Shown here: positions 34,708 to 43,421 of the stretch, piece after piece
Numbering within the stretch: position 1 is the stretch's first letter
Layout of the letters: every line of letters begins with the position of its first letter
Origin: an uncultured Anaerolineales bacterium
Lineage (GTDB): Bacteria > Chloroflexota > Anaerolineae > Anaerolineales > UBA4823
NCBI GenBank assembly: GCA_937928795.1
Contig: CALFWB010000118.1
Location: forward strand, 1 to 51,754
Reading direction: 5' to 3'
DNA: 51,754 nt
Made by a program: the position numbers and the translations under genes
Notes under the pieces: model-generated
What the model saw: only the letters and a program-made list of their open reading frames with translations
Databases searched by the model: none
What the model was told of the DNA's origin: nothing

Positions 34708-35751
34708 TTATCGCGCAATTTCCCACGCCAGATGTTGAATTTCAGGAGCAATTAACTTCTCCCATGCCAATTGAACGGCAGCCGGTGAACCGGGTAGGCT
34801 GATGATGACCTTGCCCCGGTAAGTGCCGGCGGTTGCCCTTGAGAACATGGCGGCCGCCCCAACCTGTTCGTAACTCAACATTCGAAACAGTTCGCCAAAT
34901 CCCGGCAGGATTTTTTCAAGCCTTAATTGAATGACATCATAGGTCGTGTCTCGCTGGCTAATCCCCGTTCCACCGTTGAAGAGGATGATCCTAGCTGGGG
35001 TAGAACAGAGATCCTCTAAAACCGCTTCGATTTGGTCGGGTTCGTCCTTAACAATGCGGTGAGCGGTGGCGAAATGTCCCATGGCGATAATCTGTTCGAT
35101 GAGGTATCTGCCGTTTGCATCGGTTTGGAGGGTGCGGGTATCTGAAACGGTCACAATTGCCAAAGGAATGCTGCCCAGATCGGTTGCCAGACTACGATGA
35201 TGTTGACTGGATAGCTGTAGAGTGGCCGGCTCAACCATTTGAGATGCCCGGAGCGGCAAGCGTAGCCAGGTGTATGAATAATTTCCCCCTGTTTGATCCT
35301 CTTCCAAATGATCGAACCGAAACCTCTGCTTTAGGTAAAATTGGGCGGCAGTTTTGTTCAGCGAGAGATACGAAGTCAATAAAACCTCTACGGATGGGGA
35401 TAGGCTCTCTTTCAGCCATTCGAGCAGCTGACTCCCAATGCCTCTGCGACGTTGGTCGGATCGGACATACAGTTTCCACAAAATGGCTTGGTTCCCATTG
35501 ATCTCGACTTCGGCGCAAGCCAACAACTCTTTGGAGGTTTCGTCTTCTGCCAATGCAAGGATTCCATTGCCAGAGCGCAGGACTTGCTCGAGATACGCTT
35601 CGCTCCACCAATGGTGTAAAATATCAGCGACATATTGACTTATCATGAGGTGGGCGTAGATTTCAGGAATTACTCGTTCGCCAAAAGCTCGAATCATCGG
35701 AATATCCTTTGGTGAAGCAGAACGAATGCGAATCATCGTTGCAAGTTCCAT
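34708..35751 (-). CDS. GNAT acetyltransferase fused to MoaB/MogA-like domain
   Basis: 347 residues. Residues about 5-165 form a GNAT N-acetyltransferase ([17 protein letters not shown]; acetyl-CoA loop [16 protein letters not shown]). Residues about 190-345 form a MoaB/MogA molybdopterin-adenylyltransferase fold ([56 protein letters not shown]). In MogA this domain adenylates molybdopterin before metal insertion. I know of no standard GNAT-MoaB fusion. The stop of the CobW gene lies 12 nt upstream. ATG 35736 is an alternative start. Confidence 0.78.
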   Translation of the reverse strand: MELATMIRIRSASPKDIPMIRAFGERVIPEIYAHLMISQYVADILHHWWSEAYLEQVLRSGNGILALAEDETSKELLACAEVEINGNQAILWKLYVRSDQRRRGIGSQLLEWLKESLSPSVEVLLTSYLSLNKTAAQFYLKQRFRFDHLEEDQTGGNYSYTWLRLPLRASQMVEPATLQLSSQHHRSLATDLGSIPLAIVTVSDTRTLQTDANGRYLIEQIIAMGHFATAHRIVKDEPDQIEAVLEDLCSTPARIILFNGGTGISQRDTTYDVIQLRLEKILPGFGELFRMLSYEQVGAAAMFSRATAGTYRGKVIISLPGSPAAVQLAWEKLIAPEIQHLAWEIAR

Positions 35752-35763
35752 CTACAAAAAGGT

Positions 35764-36858
35764 TTAGAAGGAGGAGCGTACCCAGTCAATCACGTCATTA
35801 ATGGGGGTTTTGCGGCGGTTGACCTCGCGGGTTAGCGCCCACTCAAATCGTTTTTGCAATTCCTGCGGGTCAACCCCACCAGCCGTCCCAATGACAACAA
35901 TTTCGCTCAAAGGCACCTCATCTTTACCCCAAGGCTCCCCTAATACCAGCCGGATGCGACGACCGCTCATCTGTAAGATGCCCCGTCGGGTCGGAACATC
36001 AGAAAGATAGACAAAACCTTTAGCGCGGTAGATGGTTGGTGGTAAGTTTTTGGTGGTTTCACGGATCTCTCTTAATGAAAATGGCTCATAAGAACGAAAC
36101 AGCCAAGTGTTATAGACCAAGCTATGATCATGGCTGTGATGGGCTTCGTGATCATCGTGTTCGTGATCTTGGGACTCGTCTTCACTGCCCACCTCATGAA
36201 CATGGATATCTTGACTTTCACGGTTGAGTTGAGAAAGGTTGAAGCGACCGACGTCAAGCGCTAATTCGAGCGGAACCTGCCCAAAAGAAGTTTCAAAAAC
36301 CCTTGCATCCGGGGCAATCTCGCGCACCCAACGACGAACTTTCTCCAAACGTTTGGGCGTTAACAAATCCACTTTGTTTAGTACGACCATATCGGCTGCT
36401 TCGACTTGAGCAACGGCTAGTAAAGCATTGACTCCCTTTAGGGTTAGTACCTGATCGGCATCGATTACGGTCAAAATGCTATCCAGGTTTACCATCGAGC
36501 GAATTTCGGGCATCATAAACGTCAACGCTACCGAAACCGGATCCGACACGCCGCTAGTTTCGATAAGGATATATTCCGGTCTCTCTGGGCTGGAGATCAA
36601 ATTCATCACGTTTATCAGCAAGTCGTCGCGCACTGTGCAGCAAATACAACCATTGGAAAGGCTGATCGTCTCCCCCTGAACGCCAACAATCAATTGGCTA
36701 TCCACATTTACAGCACCGAAGTCATTAACTAGAACAGCGATTTTCAGTCCGTGATCGCTATTCAGGATGTGGTTTAGCAAGGTGGTCTTCCCTGCTCCAA
36801 GAAAGCCAGTCAGAATGGTAATGGGAATGGGCCTAAGTTGATTTTCAGGTTCAAGCAT
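35764..36858 (-). CDS. COG0523/CobW-family GTPase with His-rich metal loop
   Basis: 364 residues. The Walker A GFLGAGKTTLLNH (about 18-30), the GCICC metal motif (Cys69, Cys71, Cys72) and NKVD (157-160) define the family of GTP-dependent metallochaperones. A His/Asp/Glu-rich loop (about 215-241, nine His) is typical of zinc-linked members. A CobW C-terminal domain follows. AAGGAG precedes the ATG; the gene overlaps the FmdB gene by 8 nt. In the Zur regulons of other bacteria such GTPases deliver zinc under starvation. Which metal is used here is inference. Confidence 0.88.
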   Translation of the reverse strand: MLEPENQLRPIPITILTGFLGAGKTTLLNHILNSDHGLKIAVLVNDFGAVNVDSQLIVGVQGETISLSNGCICCTVRDDLLINVMNLISSPERPEYILIETSGVSDPVSVALTFMMPEIRSMVNLDSILTVIDADQVLTLKGVNALLAVAQVEAADMVVLNKVDLLTPKRLEKVRRWVREIAPDARVFETSFGQVPLELALDVGRFNLSQLNRESQDIHVHEVGSEDESQDHEHDDHEAHHSHDHSLVYNTWLFRSYEPFSLREIRETTKNLPPTIYRAKGFVYLSDVPTRRGILQMSGRRIRLVLGEPWGKDEVPLSEIVVIGTAGGVDPQELQKRFEWALTREVNRRKTPINDVIDWVRSSF

Positions 36859-37096
36859 TTTGTTTGCTCCTTACTGGTGTGCAACATGGGCAACCCGCTC
36901 GGTGGGCGGTTTTTTTTACAGGGGTTTGCTCCGTAAGGCTTTTAGCCTGGCTGCCCAAAGTAGCAAATAATGAGGGCGTCTTCCGACATTGGCTTCCACA
37001 TGCCGGGCAAACCATGGGTGCATCGGCCATACTCAATGGACGAATTTCTTCAATTTCCAAGTGACACTCTTCGCAATAGTAAACGTAGATCGGCAT
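36851..37096 (-). CDS. FmdB-family zinc ribbon protein
   Basis: 81 residues. The start MPIYVYYCEECHLEIEE matches the FmdB/CxxC regulatory family, with CxxC pairs at Cys8/Cys11 and Cys34/Cys37 forming a zinc ribbon. The tail adds CPCC. CAGGAGG precedes the ATG. The function of the family is not established. It overlaps the CobW gene and belongs to the same metal operon, where it could be a zinc-binding partner. Confidence 0.85.
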   Translation of the reverse strand: MPIYVYYCEECHLEIEEIRPLSMADAPMVCPACGSQCRKTPSLFATLGSQAKSLTEQTPVKKTAHRAGCPCCTPVRSKQNA

Positions 37097-37211
37097 CCAT
37101 ACCTCCTGAAAGCAGGGTAGGCCAGTTGTTTTTTGAGAGTCGAAAGCGCACGCATCCAGAGATGTTTCCTAAGGAAGATGAAGTAGTCCCTTGAGCAACA
37201 AAAGACACATC

Positions 37212-37799
37212 TCACGAAACAACGCTCCTTAAGGTGCTAAGAGACAGAGCGCACTCTCTGGCACATTTCCTCCAAGTCTCCAACAGCTCTTGTGGCTGAT
37301 CAACTCGAGGCTTTGTCCATTGAATTAGACAGTTTCGGCGGTAATTTTCGCCGCACCGTTGTAAGATTTCTTTTTCATAGTCGGCAAACCAGTCGAATAC
37401 ACGACTGAGACATTCCCACGTATAGGCGATTTGAGCGACTGTAGCGGGGAATTGGGCAGGAGGTAAGTCCTCTACTCGCCAAATTGGTTTGGACAAAGTG
37501 CAAAGTCGGGGGTCAAACTCGTGCCTTCTCAAGAAAACCCCTTGAGAGTCGTTAATGGTTTTGTACCAGAACCCAAATCCCCATAATTTCAATACCCCAT
37601 CCGCAATTCTGGCCTGATATTGGGTCGAACCACTTATGCCTTCGGGCGGACGAATGCGCTCAAAACCCAGTTCAATCAGCAGGTTTCCTTGAGGATGCTT
37701 GATGTCACAGCCAAACAACCAGAACTGCAGATCCAGCATCCAGGCGATTTCTTTATGTGAAGGATCGGGGAGTGAGAGGCGCAAGCTTACTTGGGGCAT
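37212..37799 (-). CDS. Conserved-looking protein of unknown function
   Basis: 195 residues with a start (MPQVSLRLSLPDPSHKEIAWMLDLQFW) and several aromatic and Cys residues (FGCDIKHPQGN, WECLSRVFDWF, LQRCGENYRRNCL). No transmembrane helices, signal peptide or recognised motif. It lies between the FAD oxidoreductase (95 nt upstream) and FmdB (115 nt downstream), all on one strand, so it is likely in the same transcript. The weak GAG ribosome site makes ATG 37799 only moderately certain. I do not recognise the family. Confidence 0.6.
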   Translation of the reverse strand: MPQVSLRLSLPDPSHKEIAWMLDLQFWLFGCDIKHPQGNLLIELGFERIRPPEGISGSTQYQARIADGVLKLWGFGFWYKTINDSQGVFLRRHEFDPRLCTLSKPIWRVEDLPPAQFPATVAQIAYTWECLSRVFDWFADYEKEILQRCGENYRRNCLIQWTKPRVDQPQELLETWRKCARECALSLSTLRSVVS

Positions 37800-37894
37800 T
37801 GGTGCAAACTCAATCTGCGAAAATCAATCACTCGAGATTACGCATCAATCATTGTCGATGCTTGGGTTTGGTAAAGCATATTGACTCTCGCGCT

Positions 37895-39022
37895 TCAGCA
37901 CAGGCAGGTTTGGCTGCAACAAGAGAGATCGTCCAGATACATTCCATAGGCGCGCAGTTCTTCTAGGGGTTCTGTATCCATGCCGAGCCGTTTGCCAATG
38001 GCATTTGCCACCACAGCAAAACGTTGGCGAAACTTGTAGATAAAGCAAAAGATGACCTCTTTTTGCCGCACCGAAGGGCCTACAAGGAAGAGCCCAGGCG
38101 TAAGCGTGGATTCATCCTGTTCGGTTAGCTCTGGCAGACCATCCTGACGCCACGCAAAACGAGATTCGATCAGGCGTGCGCTGCTTTCAAAACCAATAGC
38201 TAGGATAGGCGGAGTATCTGCATTGAATTGTTCACCTCCAGCGGTATGAACGGTGAATTGGTTGCCAACTCGGGTCACCCCTTTCACCTCCATGCCGTCA
38301 AACAGCTCCACATGACCATTTGCCATCGCTTCCCGCAGGCGTTCGAGCGTGTAGGGGGAAAGCGAAGTACTCGGGTCTTGACCATCTCTCTGCTGGACTT
38401 TGGAGCGTTCCAACACTTGGACATGCTTGCCCATGCGAGCCAAGTTAACCGTTGCATCTATGCCGCTTTCAAATCCTCCGATCACGACAACTCGCTGGCC
38501 CGGCACATCTTGCCAAGAACTGACTTGGCTGTTATGCAAACAAAACTCGCCGCCAGGGAAAGTGGGTTGCTTCGGATACTGGTACTCCCCGGCGGCCCAG
38601 ATCACAAATCTTGCCCTCCAGTCTCCGTTCTCGGTATGAACCTGAAAGTTCCCGTCCGCATCAGGATACACGTCCTTCACATTTACGCCGCTTCTAACCG
38701 GCAGCTTGAAATAATTGCTCACAAGTTGTAAATATGTTGCGTATGATTGTCCGTCCGGATGTTCCATCTTTAGCGTATAAGCAGGGGAGGTGTAAGGAGC
38801 AATGGCGTTTAGGTCTAAGCAACCGAAAGCTTGGCTGTTGAATGACGGGGTGATCATTCGCATCTCACGCGGCCAGCGGCGAAAAGACGCGCCGACTTCA
38901 TGGCGTTCAAGGAGAACAAAGTTTTTCAGTCCTAGAGTTTGGAGGGTTAAGCCCATGCCCAATCCTGCCGGACCGGCGCCGACGATCAGAACATCGTATG
39001 TGCGTGTCAACCGTTTGTTCAC
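37895..39022 (-). CDS. FAD/NAD(P)-dependent oxidoreductase, flavin monooxygenase-like
   Basis: 375 residues. The FAD-binding DVLIVGAGPAGLGMGLTLQ (GxGxxG), LERHEVGASFRRWPREMRMI and the second nucleotide fold VVVIGGFESGIDATVNLA identify a CzcO/FMO-type or disulfide-reductase-like enzyme. The last residues are Cys-rich (SCCSQTCLC), a possible redox or metal site. GTG 39022 is preferred (AAAGG upstream); ATG 39061 adds 13 non-conserved residues and would overlap the small leader ORF. It heads the metal operon, behind the Fur-box promoter. The substrate is unknown. Confidence 0.78.
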   Translation of the reverse strand: MNKRLTRTYDVLIVGAGPAGLGMGLTLQTLGLKNFVLLERHEVGASFRRWPREMRMITPSFNSQAFGCLDLNAIAPYTSPAYTLKMEHPDGQSYATYLQLVSNYFKLPVRSGVNVKDVYPDADGNFQVHTENGDWRARFVIWAAGEYQYPKQPTFPGGEFCLHNSQVSSWQDVPGQRVVVIGGFESGIDATVNLARMGKHVQVLERSKVQQRDGQDPSTSLSPYTLERLREAMANGHVELFDGMEVKGVTRVGNQFTVHTAGGEQFNADTPPILAIGFESSARLIESRFAWRQDGLPELTEQDESTLTPGLFLVGPSVRQKEVIFCFIYKFRQRFAVVANAIGKRLGMDTEPLEELRAYGMYLDDLSCCSQTCLC

Positions 39023-39048
39023 TGTACCTTTCTTTCTAGGGTGGGTGC

Positions 39049-39111
39049 TCACAAAGAGCATGCCAGCCCTTCCGAAACATGATTTATACTTTTGATGCCT
39101 CTATAGTGCAT
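39049..39111 (-). CDS. Possible 20-residue leader peptide ahead of the metal operon
   Basis: MHYRGIKSINHVSEGLACSL with a strong AGGAG seven nt before its ATG, better than that of the following gene. It ends 26 nt before GTG 39022. It lies on the ~190-nt leader of the Fur-box promoter. It could couple or attenuate translation of the FAD oxidoreductase. It could also be chance. Confidence 0.4.
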   Translation of the reverse strand: MHYRGIKSINHVSEGLACSL

Positions 39112-39249
39112 TTATTAGCTCCTTTTTTCCCTGCGGAATATCCACCAAGGTTGAAGCTGGGTGTAAACCGGCATGGTAACGCGCCAGCCTATGGACTACA
39201 ATCAGCCCGATCGTTCAATGTCAGTATCGAGGATAAGCTCGTTCTTGAT

Positions 39250-39268
39250 GATAATGATAATCGTTATC
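39250..39268 (-). promoter_or_regulatory. Fur-family operator
   Basis: GATAATGATAATCGTTATC differs from the classical 19-bp Fur box at one position. It starts one base from the -10 of the minus-strand promoter and overlaps the predicted transcription start, an ideal repressor site. The half-sites suit Fur more than the published Zur consensuses, but family members overlap and the L33/CobW genes argue for zinc. Confidence 0.75.
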
Positions 39269-39269
39269 A

Positions 39270-39297
39270 ATTATATGAAAAAGGCATAACTTGTCAA
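39270..39297 (-). promoter_or_regulatory. Strong sigma70 promoter of the metal operon
   Basis: TTGACA (39292-39297), 16-nt spacer, TATAAT (39270-39275), both consensus, on the minus strand. It drives the operon that runs to 33246. Confidence 0.85.
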
Positions 39298-39458
39298 TAG
39301 TGAACAAGTTACGAACCGAGAAATAAGGAGCTATCCTTTTTGCGTCTATTTTCCGCCTGCGCACGTAAAAATCATTTCCCATTATTGCCAATCTCTGATA
39401 CCATATAGATAAGCAAAGAACTTTCCCCAATTAGTTGTCCGCAAGGAGGAGGCAAAAA

Positions 39459-40235
39459 ATGAGCGAGTACCAAACAATTTTGTGTGAGAAACACGATAAA
39501 GTTGGGGTCGTTAAGTTGAATCGGCCGCAAGCTCTCAACGCCTTGAATTCCACATTGCTACAGGAGTTGATGGATGCTTTAGAAGCTTTCGATTCCGAGC
39601 CGGCAGTTGGCGCGTTGGTGATTACGGGCAGCGAGCGGGCTTTTGCCGCCGGCGCAGACATCAAGGAAATGGCGGATGCGTCAGCGTTAGAGATGTTTCA
39701 GCGCGATATGGTTGGTCAGTTCGACCGAATTCGGCGCGTCCGCAAGCCGCTCATTGCTGCTGTGAGTGGTTGGTGCTTGGGTGGGGGGTTTGAACTGGCG
39801 ATGTCCTGCGATATGATTGTCGCCTCGGAAAATGCCCGCTTTGGCCAGCCGGAAATCACCATCGGCGTCATTCCCGGCGCCGGGGGAACTCAACGCTTGA
39901 CAAGGGCTGTTGGTAAAGCACTCGCAATGGAAATGATCCTGAACAACCGCACGCTGACGGCTCAGGAGGCTTTGCAGCATGGTTTGGTCAATCATGTCGT
40001 GCCAACGGAAGAGGTGCTCTCCATGGCTCTCAGGATAGCGGCTGAAATTGCTGCGCGTGCGCCATTGGCTGTGCGCCTTGCAAAAGAGGCGATCAATTTT
40101 GCCGATGAGTCGTTTTTGAGCAATGGCTTGCTTCATGAGCGGCGGATGTTCTATTTTCTCTTCACCAGTGATGACCAAAAAGAGGGCATGCGCGCTTTTT
40201 TGGAAAAGAGAGCGCCGAACTGGCAAGGGAAATGA
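39459..40235 (+). CDS. Enoyl-CoA hydratase/isomerase (crotonase family)
   Basis: 258 residues. The crotonase fold is shown by VVKLNRPQALNALNSTLLQEL, the oxyanion-hole segment FAAGADIKEMAD, and VSGWCLGGGFELAMSCDMIVASENARFGQPEITIGVIPGAGGTQRL, containing the catalytic Glu positions of enoyl-CoA hydratase. It hydrates enoyl-CoA in fatty acid or amino acid breakdown. AAGGAGGAGG precedes ATG 39459. A weak AAAGCC/GGCTTTT hairpin at 40250-40273 follows. Convergent with the histidine kinase. Confidence 0.92.
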   Translation: MSEYQTILCEKHDKVGVVKLNRPQALNALNSTLLQELMDALEAFDSEPAVGALVITGSERAFAAGADIKEMADASALEMFQRDMVGQFDRIRRVRKPLIAAVSGWCLGGGFELAMSCDMIVASENARFGQPEITIGVIPGAGGTQRLTRAVGKALAMEMILNNRTLTAQEALQHGLVNHVVPTEEVLSMALRIAAEIAARAPLAVRLAKEAINFADESFLSNGLLHERRMFYFLFTSDDQKEGMRAFLEKRAPNWQGK

Positions 40236-40249
40236 TCCTTGCGTTGGGG

Positions 40250-40273
40250 AAAGCCCTTTTCTTCAAGGCTTTT
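40250..40273 (+). terminator. Weak hairpin after the enoyl-CoA hydratase gene
   Basis: AAAGCC pairs with GGCTTT around an 11-nt loop, followed by one T then CTG. It lies between the two convergent genes. Low stability; could act as a bidirectional terminator. Confidence 0.35.
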
Positions 40274-40306
40274 CTGTCACGAGATTCGGGCTTCAACCCA
40301 CTTGAT

Positions 40307-41356
40307 CTAGGAACAGGACGGAAACTCGACCCGAAAGAGACTGCCTTTTCCCACTTCGCTTTGCGCAGTGATCTTCCCTCCATGGGCATCGACGATCGCT
40401 TTAACAATAGCCAGCCCCAGTCCACTGCCGCGCGAGGTACCATAACGCGGTCGTGTTGCTTCAGCACGATAGAAGCGCTCGAAGATGTGAGGTAAATAAT
40501 TGGGCGGGATGCCAAACCCGTTGTCTTCGACCTCAAGAACCAACGCTCCGTTAGCCTTCTGTTGATAGAGACGGACTTTGATCCAGCCGCCGTTGGGGGT
40601 ATATTTGATGGCGTTGTCAACCAAATTATAGACCATACGGCGAATTTGTTCCTCGACACCCGCTATTGGAGGCAGGTTCTCTCCCCCTTCGATCTGGATT
40701 TGGATGTTCGACTTTTCCGCACGCACACGAAAGGCGGCACAAACTTCGTAGATGACCCTGTTCAAGTTGATTTCCGTAAGAGGAAGGTTGTCTTTGGTTG
40801 CTTCAATACGCGAGAGGTCTAACGTATCCGCCACAAGTTGACTTAAGTGGTCAATTTCACTTTCCATTTCGCGCAAGAATTTTTCTGCCATCAGCGGTTC
40901 CTGCAAGGCTCCGTTGCGCAAGGCTTCGACGCGTAATTTGAGGGTGGTCAGGGGCGTGCGCAGTTCGTGGCTGGCATTGGCAACGAAGCTGCGTAATTCG
41001 GTCATCTCTGCTTCATTTTGCTTACGTTGGGCAAGGAGAGCCCGAAGCATGACACTTGCTTCCTCGAAAGGAGCGCTCTGTGGTGTCTTATTTTGGTGGT
41101 AACTTTCTGCAGTTTGGGTTGGGAATTGAATCAATTGTTGTAACCAACGCTTGGTCAAAAGAAACGCAATCGTGTAAATCAGACCGGTTAAGCTAAAGAG
41201 CACAAGCCAAAACCGTCCATCGAACAGGGGTTTGGAATTGAAGACACGAAACCAAAGGTTATCTAAACTGAGTGCGATAGCGGTGGTCAAAAAGCCTGAC
41301 AAAACTAGAAGGAGAAGCCAACGTTTCAGCAGTGAGCGCGGCAAAAGGCGCATCAT
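40307..41356 (-). CDS. Sensor histidine kinase
   Basis: 349 residues: two transmembrane helices (about 13-33 and 50-68) with a short external loop, HisKA domain with phospho-acceptor His130 (ANASHELRTPLTTLK), and HATPase_c (VYNLVDNAIKYTPNGG, DNGFGIPPNYLPHIFERFYR, GSGLGLAIVKAIVDAHGG). The sensory loop is very short, so the signal may be membrane-related or intracellular. Its ATG overlaps the stop of the response regulator gene by 4 nt; the pair is translationally coupled. The stimulus is unknown. Confidence 0.92.
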   Translation of the reverse strand: MMRLLPRSLLKRWLLLLVLSGFLTTAIALSLDNLWFRVFNSKPLFDGRFWLVLFSLTGLIYTIAFLLTKRWLQQLIQFPTQTAESYHQNKTPQSAPFEEASVMLRALLAQRKQNEAEMTELRSFVANASHELRTPLTTLKLRVEALRNGALQEPLMAEKFLREMESEIDHLSQLVADTLDLSRIEATKDNLPLTEINLNRVIYEVCAAFRVRAEKSNIQIQIEGGENLPPIAGVEEQIRRMVYNLVDNAIKYTPNGGWIKVRLYQQKANGALVLEVEDNGFGIPPNYLPHIFERFYRAEATRPRYGTSRGSGLGLAIVKAIVDAHGGKITAQSEVGKGSLFRVEFPSCS

Positions 41357-42051
41357 TCAACTTCCTCAGCTCCGATGAAGCGATAGCCATAACCGCGCAC
41401 GGTTTGGATATAGAAGGGCAGGGCGGGATCATCTTCGATTTTCATTCGCAGCCAGCGGATATGTACATCCAAAGTGCGTTCATCTCCAACCCATTCTTCG
41501 CCCCATACTTGGGATAAGATGGTCTCGCGACTGAGTGCCTGCCCGGCATTTCTCATCAGAAAGGACAGCAAATCGTATTCTCGAGCGGAGAGCGGAATTT
41601 CTTTACCCTTCTTGGATAAGCGACGGGCGGTAAAATCGAGGTGAAGATTGCCAATGGTAAGGTCGGTGATGGGCGGGTAGTAACGGTCCATTTCCACCCG
41701 GCGCAGGATGGCGCGGATGCGGGCTAGTAGCTCCCGAAATGAGAAGGGTTTGGGAAGGTAATCATCTGCACCGACTTCTAAACCTAAGACCCGATCCAGT
41801 TCATCGCCGCGGGCGGTGAGCATAATAATTGGAATGGTGCTTTCGGCGCGCAGGCGTTTGCAGACTTCGATGCCATTGAGCCCCGGCAACAGGATATCCA
41901 ACACGATCAGATCGGGCTGATACTCTCGAACGACCTCTTCGACCATTAAGCCATCCCCAACCCCTTTCACCTGAAAACCTTCCCGCTCAAGCGAATAGAT
42001 GAGCGATTCAACAATCAAGGGTTCATCATCTACGATTAGAATTTTGGTCAT
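41353..42051 (-). CDS. OmpR/PhoB-family response regulator
   Basis: 232 residues. The receiver has phospho-acceptor Asp52 (DLIVLDILLPGLNG), the Thr79 region and Lys101 (DDYLPKPF). The C-terminal winged helix (DLTIGNLHLDFTARRLSKKGKEIPLSAREYDLLSFL, then TLDVHIRWLRMKIE) is of the OmpR type. It pairs with the histidine kinase that overlaps its 3' end and lies 63 nt after the bactofilin gene, so may be in the same operon. No operator sequences could be assigned. Confidence 0.93.
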   Translation of the reverse strand: MTKILIVDDEPLIVESLIYSLEREGFQVKGVGDGLMVEEVVREYQPDLIVLDILLPGLNGIEVCKRLRAESTIPIIMLTARGDELDRVLGLEVGADDYLPKPFSFRELLARIRAILRRVEMDRYYPPITDLTIGNLHLDFTARRLSKKGKEIPLSAREYDLLSFLMRNAGQALSRETILSQVWGEEWVGDERTLDVHIRWLRMKIEDDPALPFYIQTVRGYGYRFIGAEEVE

Positions 42052-42114
42052 GGCTACCTCTTTTCATTTTCGGCCGACTCTCATCCATTGCTGTTGAGGC
42101 TTCGTGCACCAGAG

Positions 42115-42576
42115 CTATTCACCCGTCATTGGATTGCTGCGGGGGAGGTTTTCCTCAGCGATGCGCGTTGGGTCAGGGATGGAATCTAAGCCCAAATCGA
42201 TGCTCTCCTCCATGCGTATTTGGCCGCGCAAGAAAGCTCCTTCTTCGGTGGCAAATGTAACCGTTACCACGTCTCCCCAAACTCTTCCGGTGCTACGGAT
42301 TTCAACTTTTTCGGCGGTGATGTTGCCTTTTACCATACCTGCAATGATGACGGTCGTTGCCCGTATTTCTTCACAGGTGACGCGGCCGCTTTCACCAATC
42401 ACAACCATCCCACGCAGGGCGATATCCCCATCGAAGGCACCCTCAATGCGTACCCCCCCGCTGCCGCTCAGGGAGCCTTTCCAGTTAATCCCGCTGCCTA
42501 GAACCGAGTTGATGCGCTCGATTGGGGCTTGCGGTTGCAAGGCAGCTAAGGAAGGTTCTTCTCGTTTGCGAAACAT
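42115..42576 (-). CDS. Bactofilin (polymer-forming cytoskeletal protein)
   Basis: 153 residues with the central beta-helix of bactofilins (VLGSGINWKGSLSGSGGVRIEGAFDGDIALRGMVVIGESGRVTCEEIRATTVIIAGMVKGN), flanked by short disordered tails. These assemble into non-polar, nucleotide-free filaments used in cell shape and localisation. It starts 6 nt after the fabI stop, strongly suggesting co-transcription. Its partner protein, often an M23 peptidase, is elsewhere. Confidence 0.93.
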   Translation of the reverse strand: MFRKREEPSLAALQPQAPIERINSVLGSGINWKGSLSGSGGVRIEGAFDGDIALRGMVVIGESGRVTCEEIRATTVIIAGMVKGNITAEKVEIRSTGRVWGDVVTVTFATEEGAFLRGQIRMEESIDLGLDSIPDPTRIAEENLPRSNPMTGE

Positions 42577-42582
42577 GGCTGA

Positions 42583-43365
42583 TTACTCAATTGCCTCGGA
42601 TATACCCAGAATATTGTACCCTGAATCGACGAAGAGGACCTCGCCGGTTGTTTTAGAAGCTAAATCCGAGCAAAGAAAGACGGCGGCGTTGCCCACATCT
42701 TCAATCGTTACGTTGGAGCGGAGTGGAGCGATTTCAGCATAACGTTTATACATATCCTTGAAACCGGCAACGCCCGCTGCAGCCAAGGTACGGATTGGCC
42801 CAGCCGAGATGGCGTTGACGCGCACTCCTTGTCGCCCAAAGTCATATGCCAAGTATCGCACAGAAGCTTCTAACGCTGCTTTCGCCACGCCCATGACGTT
42901 GTAATGGGGGGCCACTTTTTCTGAACCATAATAGGTTAGGGTGAGCAAAGCCCCGCCGGCCGAGATATGCGGTTGGAAGGCTTGGGCAAGGGCTGTGAAC
43001 GAATACACGCTAATATCCATTGCCAGATGAAAGCCCGCTCGCGAGGTGTTGTAATAGGGTCCGTTTAATTCCTCACGGTTAGCGAAGGCGATGGCATGGA
43101 CAAGGATATCTACCTTTCCAAACCGCTCAACGGCTTTTTGGGCAATGCGCTGGATTTGTTCATCCGAAGCCACATCACAAGGCTCGACAAAGTTGCACCC
43201 GATTTGAACCGCCAGCGGACGCACCCGTTTTTCGAGGGCTTCGCCAGCATAGCTGATGCCAATTTGCGCTCCTTCCCGTGCAAAGGCTTGGGCGATTCCC
43301 CAGGCAATCGAACGGTCGTTGGCAACGCCGAAGATCAAAGCCACTTTGCTATCTAGTAAACCCAT
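42583..43365 (-). CDS. fabI: Enoyl-ACP reductase (FabI type)
   Basis: 260 residues. NADH-dependent enoyl-ACP reductase of fatty acid synthesis. [31 protein letters not shown] is the FabI nucleotide-binding signature. The active-site Tyr-x6-Lys pair is Tyr155/Lys162 ([14 protein letters not shown]). GGAGGAAGCG precedes ATG 43365, preferred over 43377. It lies 56 nt after the glycosylase gene. A FabI in a bacterium of this type is expected. Confidence 0.95.
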   Translation of the reverse strand: MGLLDSKVALIFGVANDRSIAWGIAQAFAREGAQIGISYAGEALEKRVRPLAVQIGCNFVEPCDVASDEQIQRIAQKAVERFGKVDILVHAIAFANREELNGPYYNTSRAGFHLAMDISVYSFTALAQAFQPHISAGGALLTLTYYGSEKVAPHYNVMGVAKAALEASVRYLAYDFGRQGVRVNAISAGPIRTLAAAGVAGFKDMYKRYAEIAPLRSNVTIEDVGNAAVFLCSDLASKTTGEVLFVDSGYNILGISEAIE

Positions 43366-43421
43366 CGCTTCCTCCAAGTATATGATTTTACCGCAGCGCT
43401 GCGCTTATCTTTTGGCCGGGA

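Noticed and set aside
39062..39249. Cobalamin or other riboswitch in the metal operon leader
   Set aside because: No B12-box or recognisable riboswitch core was seen on either strand; the leader holds only the small ORF.
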